Shown in pieces: positions 48,906 through 58,982 of a stretch of 64,000 nucleotides of DNA; position 1 is the first letter of the stretch; each line of letters starts with the position of its first letter. A model generated the notes under the pieces. That model ran no database searches. It was not told the origin of the DNA and saw nothing but the letters and a program-made list of their open reading frames with translations. Origin of the DNA: Linnemannia schmuckeri. Its lineage: Eukaryota > Mortierellomycota > Mortierellomycetes > Mortierellales > Mortierellaceae. Made by a program: the position numbers and the translations under genes. Location of the stretch: NCBI GenBank assembly GCA_029449235.1, contig JANATG010000007.1:124001-188000 (forward strand). The letters are read 5' to 3'.

Positions 48906-49538
48906 ATGACCATTTTGATTCTTTATGTAACGGTCTTGAACGTGAAGCAATTCCGCTTAGTTTATCTATGCAAGTGCCCTTCACCATACAAGTATAAAAC
49001 CCATCCAGAAAATGAATTTTACGATGATTTTCTTCGACCATTGAACCAATATCAATATGCCCAGAAAAAAAAATTAAAACAGAACATGCTGCTTTACAGT
49101 GACGCCACACTAACACAAGGTGCTTGGGTGAACCACAAAGGCACCTCTTTGAACTTCCCACTCCCCCCTAGATTTCGGTATGACATGTTCCATGCCGAGA
49201 CTTACGCCGCTTACCGTGCCATTGTGGACAATGGGGAAAACAATGAGCACATCGACCTTCGCTGCGACAACATGGGTGTTTGCTTGATGTTGAACAACCG
49301 TGCCGCGCGACACCCACTAAGATATCCAGACGTGAGTGCGCTTCTGACCGAACTCTTGTTATGGATGGAATTAAAAAACATTTCTGTCTCTGTTTCGTGG
49401 ATTCCATCTGAATCCAATCCTGCGGACAAACCTTCAAGGTCTGCATTAATGATGAAGCAATCACACTCCGTCGATATCAATCTCATAATAGCAATCACCA
49501 CAGGGTTAGTGCGCTGTTTAGTTAATATAAAACAATAA
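48906..49538 (+). pseudogene. Retroelement RNase H fragment
   Basis: A 210-codon open frame whose middle and end look like the RNase H domain of a retrotransposon polyprotein. Seen: LLYSDATLTQGAWV (catalytic Asp near 49101), FHAETYAAYRAI (Glu near 49197), LRCDNMGVCLML (Asp near 49267), and WIPSESNPADKPSR (Asp near 49425), so all four acidic positions of the fold are present. The WIP...N..AD..SR ending recalls DIRS/Ngaro or Ty3-type elements (family knowledge). No reverse transcriptase, integrase or recombinase is visible on either side, and the first 60 residues do not look homologous, so this is a fragment rather than an element. A sense-strand piece of 25S rRNA follows within 40 bases. Confidence 0.7.
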
Positions 49539-49570
49539 AGAGCCAACACTTGGTGACATGATCAAACAGC

Positions 49571-49620
49571 TCAGGGATAACTGGCTTGTGCCAGCCAAGG
49601 TTCCATAGTCGATTCCTATC
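49571..49620 (+). repeat. Degenerate 25S rRNA fragment, sense orientation
   Basis: The plus strand reads CAGGGATAACTGGCTTGTGC then a piece like GCCAAGCGTTCATAGCGAC of 25S rRNA. It is the only sense-oriented piece; it sits head to head with the antisense 3' end piece at 49657. Confidence 0.65.
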
Positions 49621-49656
49621 AGCATCCCTTAAGTCACATCGAAAAAAAAATAAAAG

Positions 49657-49745
49657 AGATATTATTCGAACAAATCTTAAGAACAATGGACTTAATCTCA
49701 GCAGATCATCGCAACAAGGCCACTCTAGTGCTTACAATTCACCTT
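49657..49745 (-). repeat. Degenerate 25S rRNA 3' end fragment
   Basis: On the minus strand this carries the end of 25S rRNA: the part around GCACTAGAGTGGCCTTGTTG, then CTGCTGAGATTAAG and the terminal T-rich bases ending near GTTCG. Only about 90 bases are recognisable. An A-rich block on the plus strand lies just outside the rRNA end, as in the two longer copies. Confidence 0.65.
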
Positions 49746-50356
49746 AAACATCGTTCTTTACCTTCCCTTTACTCTACCTCTCTTAACTGCTCCTTTATCT
49801 ACACTTCCGCCAGCACTATCAACCGCGCCTTTATGGCCACACCTCCGTTCTCCTTGGCAACTATGCCTCTTGTATACTAATTTAAGTACCCCACTCCCCT
49901 TGTCTAGTAACCGGCATTTTTTTTTATCCTCTTCCTCTTGTCACTTAGTACTCTTGTCTCTTGTTCCCATTTTACTCGCTCACCTGTACACTCTGCTCCT
50001 ATTACATTCACCGAATATCACTTTGGCTCAAGAACCCATGAAATCTCTTTTATCCTCGTTACATAAGCTAAGTCATTGATAGGAGGATGTTCTATTCAGG
50101 ACATACAGCTTTGAAAGTGATATTTTCAACTTTCGCCTCTCAACTTTGTCGATAAAAACCGTTAGTCATTCCTCTTTAAGCATGGGCCTTCATCCTTGTG
50201 GCATTCTTCTTGTGCCTTTTCCCAACACATTTTTGCCTTTTTGTCTCCTTCTTACCAATTGCTACATTTCTTTACCCTATCCATTTTTCATCACTCTACT
50301 CTTTTCACACCAATCCATCAAATATTCTTCAACTCTGCAGATAACAACGCTTTTTT

Positions 50357-51121
50357 ATGTCTGATCAATTTCATACGGATAATGGCTTGGGCAACATTGC
50401 CCGCAGCTTGAACAACATTACAAACGACTTGAATATCACTCTCAACGACTTGGATAACATCGTCAACAGTTCCACCGATGGCTCCATCTTCGAAGTTTTT
50501 GATGTCCCCTAAATACTCTCCGGTCATCCACTATTCCCTAAGGAGCTTCAGGCCTCCGATATCTCCACCGTCCGCCATGCCTCATTTAACATATGCGCAC
50601 GACCGATGGCCCGTATGGGATGTCGAGTGGCCCTCATCCGTTATAATGATCAAGGTGGAGATGGTGGTGAAGATAGTCGAGCGAGCAAGTGGCAGTCAAT
50701 ATTCCGCCACAAGAAAGAGGACCACGATTCAAATCAAGAACGAGACGGATACAACAATTGCATCGTGTACACTCAAGATCTTGTCTCTGTGCTTGACAGC
50801 GGAGGAGCTGGACTTAACGCAAGCGCGGCTGGGGTTAATATCAGATTAGACATCGCTAAAGCATTGGTAGGGATGAAATAAGTTCAATCTGTACTAAAGC
50901 TCGGACATACGGAATTACAGGATGTATTGGCAGCATCCAAGTATACAACAGTGTCCGACTTTGCTGTCGGTGGAGATATAATGAAGCTTCTCTTCAAGAA
51001 TGCTTTACTGAAACGGGGGCGCCGTCTCACCGTAGAGCAAAGAAATGTAGACTACGCTTTACTAGATCATGAGTTAGCCATCCAAGATATATATTTTTTG
51101 ATGCATTTCATACTGGAATGA
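50357..51121 (+). pseudogene. Broken ORF of unknown family (in-frame stop and frameshift)
   Basis: An open frame starting MSDQFHTDNGLGNIARSL runs 51 codons to a TAA at 50510-50512. It then continues in the same frame for 122 codons (ARPMARMGCRVALIRYND, SIFRHKKEDHDSNQ, VSVLDSGGAGLNASAAG) to a TAA at 50879. After a one- or two-base frame change a third part (TELQDVLAASKYTTVSDFAV, RLTVEQRNVDYALLDHELAI) runs to 51121. The composition looks like protein and the pieces abut, so one decayed gene is the simplest view. An intron could remove one of the stops instead. I recognise no domain. It is bordered by 25S rRNA-derived pieces on both sides. Confidence 0.4.
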
Positions 51122-51208
51122 CTCTAATAATTGTGGTAAAGCTACCAAGCGGTATGCATAGCCCTCATGTGCATACCCTTAGAAAATAAAAGAAGAAATT
51201 TTGTTCTT

Positions 51209-51611
51209 ACGAACAGTCTATATAACAATGGGTCTAGTCTCAGCAGACCGTAGCAAGTACTGCTACATTACTTCATTCAATTAAAGTCGTCCGTAATGGA
51301 TTTATCTCTTCCGATAATTGAAATCACCAGTAGCAGGAACCTCACAATGCCATTCCGTCCTGCAAGATCAGCCCCTTGTAGGAGGATTTAGAATTCGAAG
51401 ATCTATTCGCATTCAACTAAAAATCGGAAAAAGGCGGTTATCATCGCGTTCCATCACAGGTTCTGACTTAGGGGCAAAGAGCCATAGCCCAACTCATGAC
51501 AGCCTCGGGCTACTGCCTGCTCAGGTAAATCCAAATACCAACTATCCGAAAGAACGGTTTTTCTCGTACCAAGTTCAATTACTACTACCGCGACGTTTCA
51601 TCAGTACGGCG

Positions 51612-51642
<31 letters not shown>

Positions 51643-51776
51643 CAGGTCTTGTTCTCTACTAGTGGGTGAACAATCCAACACTTACTGACTTCTGCTCCAG
51701 TATGACAGGAAGAGCCGATATGGAAGGACCAAAAAGCAACATCGCTGTGAACGTTTGGCTGCCACAAGCCAGTTAT
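51209..51776 (-). repeat. Degenerate copy of the last ~550 bases of 25S rRNA
   Basis: Read on the minus strand, this block starts at AACTGGCTTGTGGCAGCCAA and runs through landmarks of the 25S rRNA 3' region: TTTAGACCGTCGTGAGACAG, GTTAGTTTCGCC, GTACGAGAAAAACCG, CTAAGTCAGAACC, and the terminal CTGCTGAGACTAGACCC. It ends at the rRNA 3' end near GTTCGTAAG. Many substitutions show it is not a working rRNA gene. On the plus strand an A-rich block borders the 3' end. It has the same two ends as the copy at 56848. Confidence 0.8.
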
Positions 51777-51965
51777 TTTATTCATAAACGGATTTATGAA
51801 CTGTCGATTCTAGTATCTTAATTTTTCTTCGCGAACGAAATGAAAAAATAACACAGGTTTTTTACTGCGAATAGATACGTAACTATTAAGAAACGTTGCG
51901 GCTAAGGGTGGATGGGATAAATGTGGCGCTAGGTAAGGAGAAGCTCTTTGTCGTATTCACTTACT

Positions 51966-52329
51966 CTAACCTCCGCATTTTTTGGGTGCGCCATGGCAGG
52001 TCGGATCGCAACGACAGTTTTTGTAGCATATCTCCCGGTACTTTAGGCAGTCTACTTTGCAGTGTTTAGTGCAGTTGCAGTAGCTAAGGAAATGTGAAGA
52101 GCAAGTATCGTAGGGTTTTTGGCTGTATCATTTTTCAAGTGAAATGGATCGACTCGACCGAAGTCGTGCCATTATCAGGGTGCTTCGGGCCATGAGGACA
52201 ATGGTGGCAATGGCGACAAGGAGGGGAGCGATCAAGACTCGGCTCGATTCTAACAAGAACAAAACAAAATCACCGAAACATGAAGTAGGAAATGGGTGAA
52301 GCAGGTTGTATTGTACCGGCCCTTGACAT
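51966..52329 (-). CDS. Candidate small secreted cysteine-rich peptide (nine Cys)
   Basis: Three tentative exons (52329-52317, 52249-52159, 52083-51966) give 73 residues. The first two exons encode MSRAESSRVLIAPLLVAIAT and further hydrophobic residues, which looks like a signal peptide or membrane anchor. The last exon, after a strong pyrimidine-rich acceptor CCTTAG, encodes 38 residues with nine cysteines in the pattern C-x-C-x3-C-x3-C-x6-C-x3-C-x-C-x3-C-x6-C. That density recalls metallothioneins or disulfide-rich secreted peptides, but the order matches no family I can name. The second donor (GTCGAG) is weak, so the join between hydrophobic and cysteine-rich exons is uncertain. A TATAAA box at 52479-52484 lies about 150 bases upstream of the start. 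Confidence 0.4.
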
Positions 52330-52478
52330 GTTGTTTTCTATGTTTCTTACTTTCTGAACGCTTTGTCCTTTCCGAGTGCACAAAGGCGGTGGTTATCTTG
52401 AGAGGCTGATTATGTAGGAGGGAAGAGGTGCCACAGCTGCGAGTGATAATGAAGGGGACATGCAGCAACAAGCTGGCC

Positions 52479-52484
52479 TTTATA
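52479..52484 (-). promoter_or_regulatory. TATA-like box upstream of the cysteine-rich peptide
   Basis: The minus strand reads AATTATAAAGGCC about 150 bases before the proposed start of the cysteine-rich peptide gene. Confidence 0.35.
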
Positions 52485-52767
52485 ATTTACACCTTTCCCT
52501 CAAGGCGGCTCATGTCTCGGCTGCCTTTCTGTGCATGCCTAGAACACATTTATGTCAATAATTAGAACACACCAATTTAGTGACAAACACATTGTATAGG
52601 CTGTTTCCATGGTCCTCTCACCTCCCGCACGATGGCAACAAATCAGGCCTAGGTTTTGGCTTTGATGCTAGCATGAGAAAAATTTTAAGAGAATTTAGGC
52701 ACATCCCGAGGAAGAAAAGAAGCCCTCTGCCTCATTTTGTTTGCAACTTTTATTTTTGCCTTTGAAA

Positions 52768-53106
52768 ATGGGCACCAAAGCCCAATCATTGTTTACAAAC
52801 GTAACTCATCTTCGGTTTGCATGCACCTTACCTGCCTTCCTCACGTCCCCTGATCCTCCAGTACTTTCACCTACGCCATTACCTACCGGTATATTCATTG
52901 ATACTTACGCCCAGTCTCCTTGCAGTCATGACAGAGAAGATTTGGGCTGTTGGAAACAATTTACTGTTGTGAATAGTGGAAGAAACGTGTGCGTGTGTAT
53001 GAATGCGTGTACGAGCAAGTATGTAGGGATAGGGGTTGAGCTGGACAGAAATATATTCTTAATTTACGTGAGCAAACATGCAGCCATTGCGACTAGCAGC
53101 TGCTAA
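52768..53106 (+). other. Unrecognised open frame, 112 codons
   Basis: An uninterrupted frame begins MGTKAQSLFTNVTHLRF and ends in KHAAIATSSC, with nine cysteines spread through it. No domain, signal peptide or splice structure supports it, and it may be chance. It ends about 115 bases before the 3' end of the RTA1-like gene on the opposite strand. Confidence 0.15.
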
Positions 53107-53220
53107 ACATCCCATATCTGTTGTGCATGTACATAGTATGTGTTGCAATCGAGAAGTGCAAATGGGTGGAGTGATATCAAGCTTTAATAAACAGTGTAAC
53201 ATACTCGCGTCGGCCTTCTG

Positions 53221-54346
53221 CTAGTTCCTAGCAGAGCTTTCGATGCTCGGAAGACGGTGTTGAGGATTGCCGGACTCCATGTAATACGTCTGCGCTCCAT
53301 CTCGAACCTGCGCTGCAATTTTGTCGAGAAGCACTGTGGGCCAGACAATAGCCCAGACGCCGATAGCCAACACAAGAGGCACAGCATCAAGGACAAACAA
53401 GAAGACTAGAGAGCGAATGAAGGAGAATCATGAGTATCCTGCTCTTTTGTCGTAATCCAAGGAATGTTCGCGATCGTCGTCAGTCATGGCCATTACCTTC
53501 ATTGCTAACCAAATATCCGTTGTAGCCTTGAGCAAATTCAATGATGCGATAAATAGATCGGATCTAGAGAAAAGAAGTTGGACCATTTAATTAGTAGTTG
53601 ATCAAAGATTGAGCATAAAAGCGACACGTGAACAGGGACTGAAAGAGAGTATTTACACTGATGCATAAAGACGAAAAGTAGAGACCACTAGCTGTTATCA
53701 AGGTGTTTTTGTCGAGACCCATACAGCTCCTTCCAGATCGATTGAGTCCTGCCCTCTGTCTCTCAGCGACCAGTCGCATCAAAGTAACCGTCAGCAAGGC
53801 GGTGAAGAGAAAGTAACAGGCGCCCTGGGCACAGACACCGACCAGGAACAACGTGTCACCAGTCTTGACGAGCGATAGGTTGTTTTTTCCACCGCCCAGC
53901 ATGCCTCCTGCTGCGATTTGGATGAGGAAAGTGGTGATGTCTGACCAGATAAAGACACGTCCGACGATTCGCGGTGGGATAAAGGAGTAGCGAGATTTTT
54001 CCATTTTGGATTGGGATTTATCGGAACCGAACCGCGGATCAATCGCGGTAATCAGTCTACCGTAGAGCATGTAGTTAAATGCCAGGAAGGCAGACGGCGA
54101 AGCGACGATGAACATGCTCTGGATAATGTAGAGCATCAGAGAGACGTTATGGGGATCCAAGCCGATTCTGATGAAGAAGCCGATGGAGGAAGCGATGGCA
54201 CCCAGGGGGAGACATAAGGCCCATTTATCTTTGTGGCGGGTGAGGTAGTAAAAGAACACAACGCTTTCGATCGCGTACAGCACGCCGATGACGATATTTC
54301 CAGGCGCGCTTGGGTCGTACTTGAGAATGGAGTATTTTTCGTCCAT
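53221..54346 (-). CDS. RTA1-like seven-transmembrane protein
   Basis: Member of the fungal RTA1/RTM1 lipid-translocating exporter family; yeast members are linked to resistance to aminocholesterol-type toxins and sphingoid bases (family knowledge). Three exons (54346-53657, 53563-53497, 53405-53221) join in frame to 313 residues, typical for the family. Seen: an N-terminal YDPSAPGNIVIGVLYAIESV, about seven hydrophobic segments, the family-like GRVFIWSDITTFLIQIAAGG in the middle, and the late motif IRSIYRIIEFAQGYNGYLVS formed across the exon 1/2 junction. A hydrophilic tail ends the protein. The gene is intact, which stands out in a decayed neighbourhood. A TATA box lies 52 bases upstream of the start. 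Confidence 0.92.
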
Positions 54347-54397
54347 TTGTGACGATGGTAGGAACTGAGAGATATTTTGTGAGTGTTGTTGTCGTCC

Positions 54398-54403
54398 TTT
54401 ATA
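54398..54403 (-). promoter_or_regulatory. TATA box of the RTA1-like gene
   Basis: The minus strand reads CCTTATAAAGG about 52 bases before the start codon, implying a very short leader. Confidence 0.5.
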
Positions 54404-55837
54404 AGGCAGACCGAGTTAGTGCCTGGGATGGGGATTGGCGCGTTTTATGTCTGGTGGGCAGGGGATTGTGCCTCAGTTGCAAGCATTCTTATACAGCTGG
54501 GTTGTAGAAGAGGCACCCCAGGTACAAAATCTTGGCATTAGACTTATCTGTTTGTTACTTAATAAAGTTTGGTTGCTGTAAGGCCTGCCTTATCTTGTAA
54601 AATTATGGTTTTCTTGGCATATTGTTGGCAATCTAAGCCACATTTATACCACAATACCCTCACAGCCACAACTCTCAAGTTTGCATTCGAGGGGTCACTT
54701 AATATCAACCGTACAAATCTGGAAAATGCCACTGTAACACCAGCCAATCATTATGACTGTAAGTGTTTAAATAGAAAACTTGGTCAATTCTTGCCAAAGT
54801 AGCAACAGCCGATTGTCAAAGTACCAATGGTACAAGAATTTATGATATCAGATTCGGAGCCCCTTTTGTGATCTTTTGAGGGCCATTGCAACAGGACACA
54901 CAGAGTTCGGTGATGTGAAAGCGAGAGTAGTGACAGAATCAAGTGGCCCATCTGGGAAGCCATCATTGTTTTTGTAAACGTGGGCCGTTGATACTGAGGC
55001 GGGCTTTGGACTTTGGATGACCACAGAATTGACCCAAAATGGACTCACCTAGACCAATCCTTTTTCAGCATTGTCTTGGCCCGATTGCCAGCAGCCCTGT
55101 CGCGTCCATTAGGATCAATGAAACGATATTATGATTACTTGAAAGTTGTGACTTTATCCACGGTAACATTAGTCCGCGCCAAGGCTTGGCGTCACAGACT
55201 TTAAATTGGTAAATAGCTACTCGTAGTGTGATCTTCACTTGTTTGTAGCAATTCCGATGTTCAGCCCAAATTCAGCCCAAAATTCAGCCACACTCAGCTG
55301 CAATGGCACCCATGTAAGTATATTATATATTCTCTGTCCCTGCATCCCCTGATCTGTTTACAGTTATAAAATATGCACAGTTGTATCCCGCATTGAAAAT
55401 GTTGAGGGAGGTGTGCGGAATAATACTTTATCCTGCAGAGCATACTTTATTTTCGGAAAATTGACCATAGTGGCTGGAACACTTTTCTCTTTCCTTTATC
55501 TTTTGTAAATTGGTTACTGTAACAAGGCAAGGGGCTATTGTGTTTTTACAGGTGTTTTACGGTTGATGTTCATGAGAGATATTAAAAAGGATTCTTTCTT
55601 CCGTACAACGTATCGAGATACACAGAGTTCCACAGCGATCAGTGAATAGCAGAACATAGGGCGTCAACAAACGCACTACGATAGACCATCTTTCGTTTTG
55701 ACACAGACCACAACACAGACACAATTTTGTTTCCTCCCTATCAGACGTACACCACACACACATACACCATATACACAAAAAAAGACATACAAAAATACAA
55801 ACACCCACAGGCAAGTAGCACCCACCAACGCATCAAC
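54404..55837. other. Gene-free stretch
   Basis: About 1.4 kb with no recognised gene. A minus-strand frame (55048-54848, with SPKPASVSTAHVYKNNDGFP) has protein-like composition, but no homologue or splice structure is apparent. Confidence 0.4.
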
Positions 55838-56150
55838 ATGTCAACCGTCAGCAACAGCACCCAAACCCAAGGGGAAGAAGCTGACGCAGTAAGTGCTCTT
55901 CCTTCTCTTGAAGAATCCCCATGCTCTCTTCCCTCAAACCCGGGATTGCAAAACTCCCATAGATATGTGGTTAGGTGATAAATATCATCCTTTTTGTGTC
56001 CTCTCTCGCATTCATTGCAGTTCCATTATTTCCAATATCCCCTTCATTCGTTCCACTCAACAGGGGTCAAAGGTGTTCGTCCCTGTGTATATGTGTGTAT
56101 GTGTTTTGATCCACAAAAGAACAGAGTTTTATAATGGACAATCATGCTTA
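55838..56150 (+). pseudogene. Truncated gene start, possibly an RNA-binding protein 5' end
   Basis: A first exon, 55838-55888, encodes MSTVSNSTQTQGEEADA and ends at a perfect GTAAGT donor. A candidate second exon after the acceptor CAACAG at about 56063 begins GSKVFV, the usual opening of an RRM domain, but then turns into GT-rich sequence without an RRM continuation. I infer the front end of a gene cut off by rearrangement. Chance cannot be excluded because the second exon match is only six residues. Confidence 0.3.
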
Positions 56151-56847
56151 TGTGCGTGACAAGTTGGTTGATATGAATCAGGTAGTGTGTTTCCAGGGCC
56201 CTGAGTCTGTACCACGATTTTAAAGAATGTTCATATTTTTGGGAGTGACCCTCGGAGGCACACTTGAGTGGTGGATGTGAGGGTGTGGCGGCTGATAGTG
56301 TTACAAATCGATGCTCCTTTTTGGTGACGTCTTTATTGTCTAGCTGGTCGCACTTTAAATACAGTATTTGCAGTGCACCAGAGATCGCTTGTTTGCAGAG
56401 TAACTGAACTGAGAAGTGTTTCTTTGGTGCATCACAGACTCGTCCTCTCTTTACTCGCAACCTGTTGAGGGTACTATAGGTACTCTGCAAATCTGTTGCC
56501 AGCAATATGCCAAGAAAACCAAAATTGCAAGATAAGCAGGCCTTGCAGCAGCCAAACTTTGTTACGTAGTAAACAAATAAGTCCAATGCCTAGACTTTGC
56601 ACCTGGGGCGGATCTTCTACAACCCATCCGTATAAGACGATCTCCACTCTTCTGATTTTTTTTTTGAATCTTCACTTTTCTGATTTTTTTTCGACCTTTA
56701 CATATCAGGCCGGCAAATTGCCCTCCTTAGGGCGTCCTCGATGATGCGGCTCGCAAGCATTCTGCCTGTGTGAAGCTATTATAGGAACACCTTTAAACTG
56801 CACCTCTGAAATGAAAAAAGAAAGAAAGAAAAGAGAGACATTGTACT

Positions 56848-57423
56848 TTCGAACAAAACTAAAGAGAAATGGGCTTAATCTCAGCAGATCGACACAACAA
56901 GGTTACTCTACTGGTTACAATACCCGTTCAGTTAAAGTCATCTGTAATGGACTTATCTCTTCCAATATTTGAAATTAACACTAGCAAGAGCCTCACAATG
57001 CCTTTCCGCTCTACAAGATCAACCCCTTGTAGTATGATTCAAGATCCGAAGATCTGTTCGTATTCAGCTAAAAATCGAAAAAGGTGGTAATCGTCGGGTT
57101 CTAGCACGGGTTCTGACTTAGAGGCGTTTAACCATAATCCAACAGATAATAGCTTGGGGCTATTGCCTGATGAGGCAGGCCCAAATACCAATTATCCGAA
57201 TGAACGGTTCCTTGAGGACAAAGTTCAATTGCTGCTGTAACAATACTTCATCAACAGGGTAAACTAACCTGTCTCACGACGGTCTAAACGCCAGATCTTG
57301 TTCCCTATTAGGAAGTGAACAATCAAACGCTTACTGAATTCTGCTCCAGTATGAAAGGAAGAGCCGGCGTCGAAGGATGAAAGAGCAATGTCGCTATGAA
57401 CACTTGGCTGCTACAAGCCAGTT
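56848..57423 (-). repeat. Degenerate copy of the last ~550 bases of 25S rRNA
   Basis: On the minus strand it begins at AACTGGCTTGTAGCAGCCAA and runs through TTTAGACCGTCGTGAGACAG, TCGGATAATTGG, CTAAGTCAGAACCC and ATTGTAACCAGTAGAGTAAC, ending CTGCTGAGATTAAGCCC plus about 20 bases to the rRNA end near GTTCG. This copy is better preserved than the one at 51209; its terminal part is very close to known fungal 25S ends. It has the same start and end points as that copy and the same A/G-rich border on the plus strand. Confidence 0.82.
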
Positions 57424-57838
57424 GACATGCCTCTTACATAGCACACTAGCAGACTTTGGCTAACCGCTCATTTTCCTTCTCTCTAGATTATAGTTGGCGC
57501 GTTTGTACTACACTCACACCGTGTCTAAATAATAGTAAAAGACCATCTTTGAACCCCTTTGTTTGCGACTGTCTCTCTCGTCTTGCCATTGATCCTCCTT
57601 TTTTTCTGCTGCTTTTTCTCTGCTCTTGATCCCTCTTTTGTTTTTTTTCCTGCCTTCTTTCACTCCCCTGTTTACTTTTCTTTTTTCGCCCTTCATCTTT
57701 TTTTTCCCTCGCTTGATCTTTCCCACCCCTTGATTTTCTTCATCCTTCGGTATTTTTTTGCATACTTTGATCTTTCCCATCCCTTGGTCTTTTCATCTCT
57801 TGGTCTTCTGCATCTCTTTCGTGATTTTTCTTTAGTGG

Positions 57839-57948
57839 TGTCAACGTTTATTGAATTCTGCTTTAGCATGCCAGGAAGAGCTGACATCGAAGGTTCAGAA
57901 AGCACCGTCGCTATGAATGCGTTGCTTCCACAAGTAGGTGTTTCCTTA
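57839..57948 (-). repeat. Degenerate 25S rRNA fragment (internal)
   Basis: The minus strand carries a diverged match to the 25S region from CACAAGCCAGTT-like sequence through GAACCTTCGATGTCAGCTCT to AGCAGAATTCAATAAACGTT. About 110 bases are recognisable. It lies 420 bases beyond the long copy ending at 57423 and starts at the same rRNA region. Confidence 0.65.
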
Positions 57949-58982
57949 TTTTTTTTTTTACTCCATTTTACGACCGCATTTGAAGTTTTTTGTGCCGCTC
58001 CATCTCAGACTGCCCTTGACTCCCTTTTCCTAGAATTTCCCTTGGTCGTTTATAACCTTGAGATGTCCCACTTTTTCTCATCCTTCCTCTCCGTATGGCT
58101 TGACTTGATCTCCTTACGTTCTTAATGTAGCCTTGCCTTCTGTGTTTCTTTTTCTTTCCCCTGGGTTTTCGGTTCTTGCTTATATGCTAGTGGGAATGGT
58201 GGTGTTGTCTTCCTTCACGCAAGCAGACAATCACTCCGCGCGCACCACACGACCTGACAGACAAACAGACAATACAGCTCCACGTACAATTCTTTTCACT
58301 TTTTTTCAGTAGCTCTTTGATCACTATACTTCTGTCTTTTCTACTCGCCCTTCCTTCTCACTACTGCTCACATAAGTGATGCCTCATGACGACTCGCATT
58401 ACTGCAATCAAATGGTTGCATTGCCCAGTACTTAATCCTTCCCCGCTCACTGCTTAAGTGCAGTGCAACCTTGGTGTTGCCCAAGGCTTTGTCTGTACTC
58501 TTGATCCCTTACATCCTTGATGTCAGGTTTTGTTTTTCAATTAGTTCTTGGTTATTCAGCGTGCTCCTATTTCCAACTACCTTATGATTCTTTTTGATCT
58601 ATGCCTCTGATTACGGGCACTTTTTTTCTTACATTTAAATAGGGACCAGACACTTAGCGTCCTGAAACGAAACCATAATTTACACCTTGAGACTCAAGAC
58701 CACTACCAGTTCCAGCAACAGTTACCGCAAGGTAATCGCAAGCACCCTCCCAACAAGAACTTAGCCAACAAGGTCTGTACACCTCCCAGCATACCTGCAT
58801 TTCTTAACTTATCTCGTAAGTTGTGCGCATACATGGTTGACCAATTTGTATAATGTCTTTTTTGTCAGGAAGGCTGTCCTCAATTAAAAATCAATTTCTA
58901 CTCACAATCATACAGTAATTTGTCCGTCGCGCACCCTCATTGCTATCAAGCTAGCCCAAGATTGCTCTAGCTTTCGAACAAG
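57949..58982. other. Mostly gene-free stretch with one possible orphan exon
   Basis: About 1 kb, T/C-rich. After an acceptor-like site at about 58643 (TTTAAATAG), a frame reading DQTLSVLKRNHNLHLETQDH, then YQFQQQLPQGNRKHPPNKNL, stays open to about 58850 and looks protein-like. No partner exon or homologue is apparent. The end of this stretch holds the promoter of the next small gene. Confidence 0.35.

Noticed and set aside
51318..51638. 106-codon open frame on the plus strand
   Set aside because: It lies wholly within the antisense 25S rRNA-derived block, so it is not a protein gene.
54848..55048. Minus-strand frame containing SPKPASVSTAHVYKNNDGFP
   Set aside because: Composition is protein-like, but there is no homologue, no start context and no clear splice partner.
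57559..58125. 188-codon open frame on the plus strand
   Set aside because: It is Phe/Leu/Ser-rich because of T/C-rich DNA, and its middle overlaps the antisense 25S rRNA fragment at 57839.
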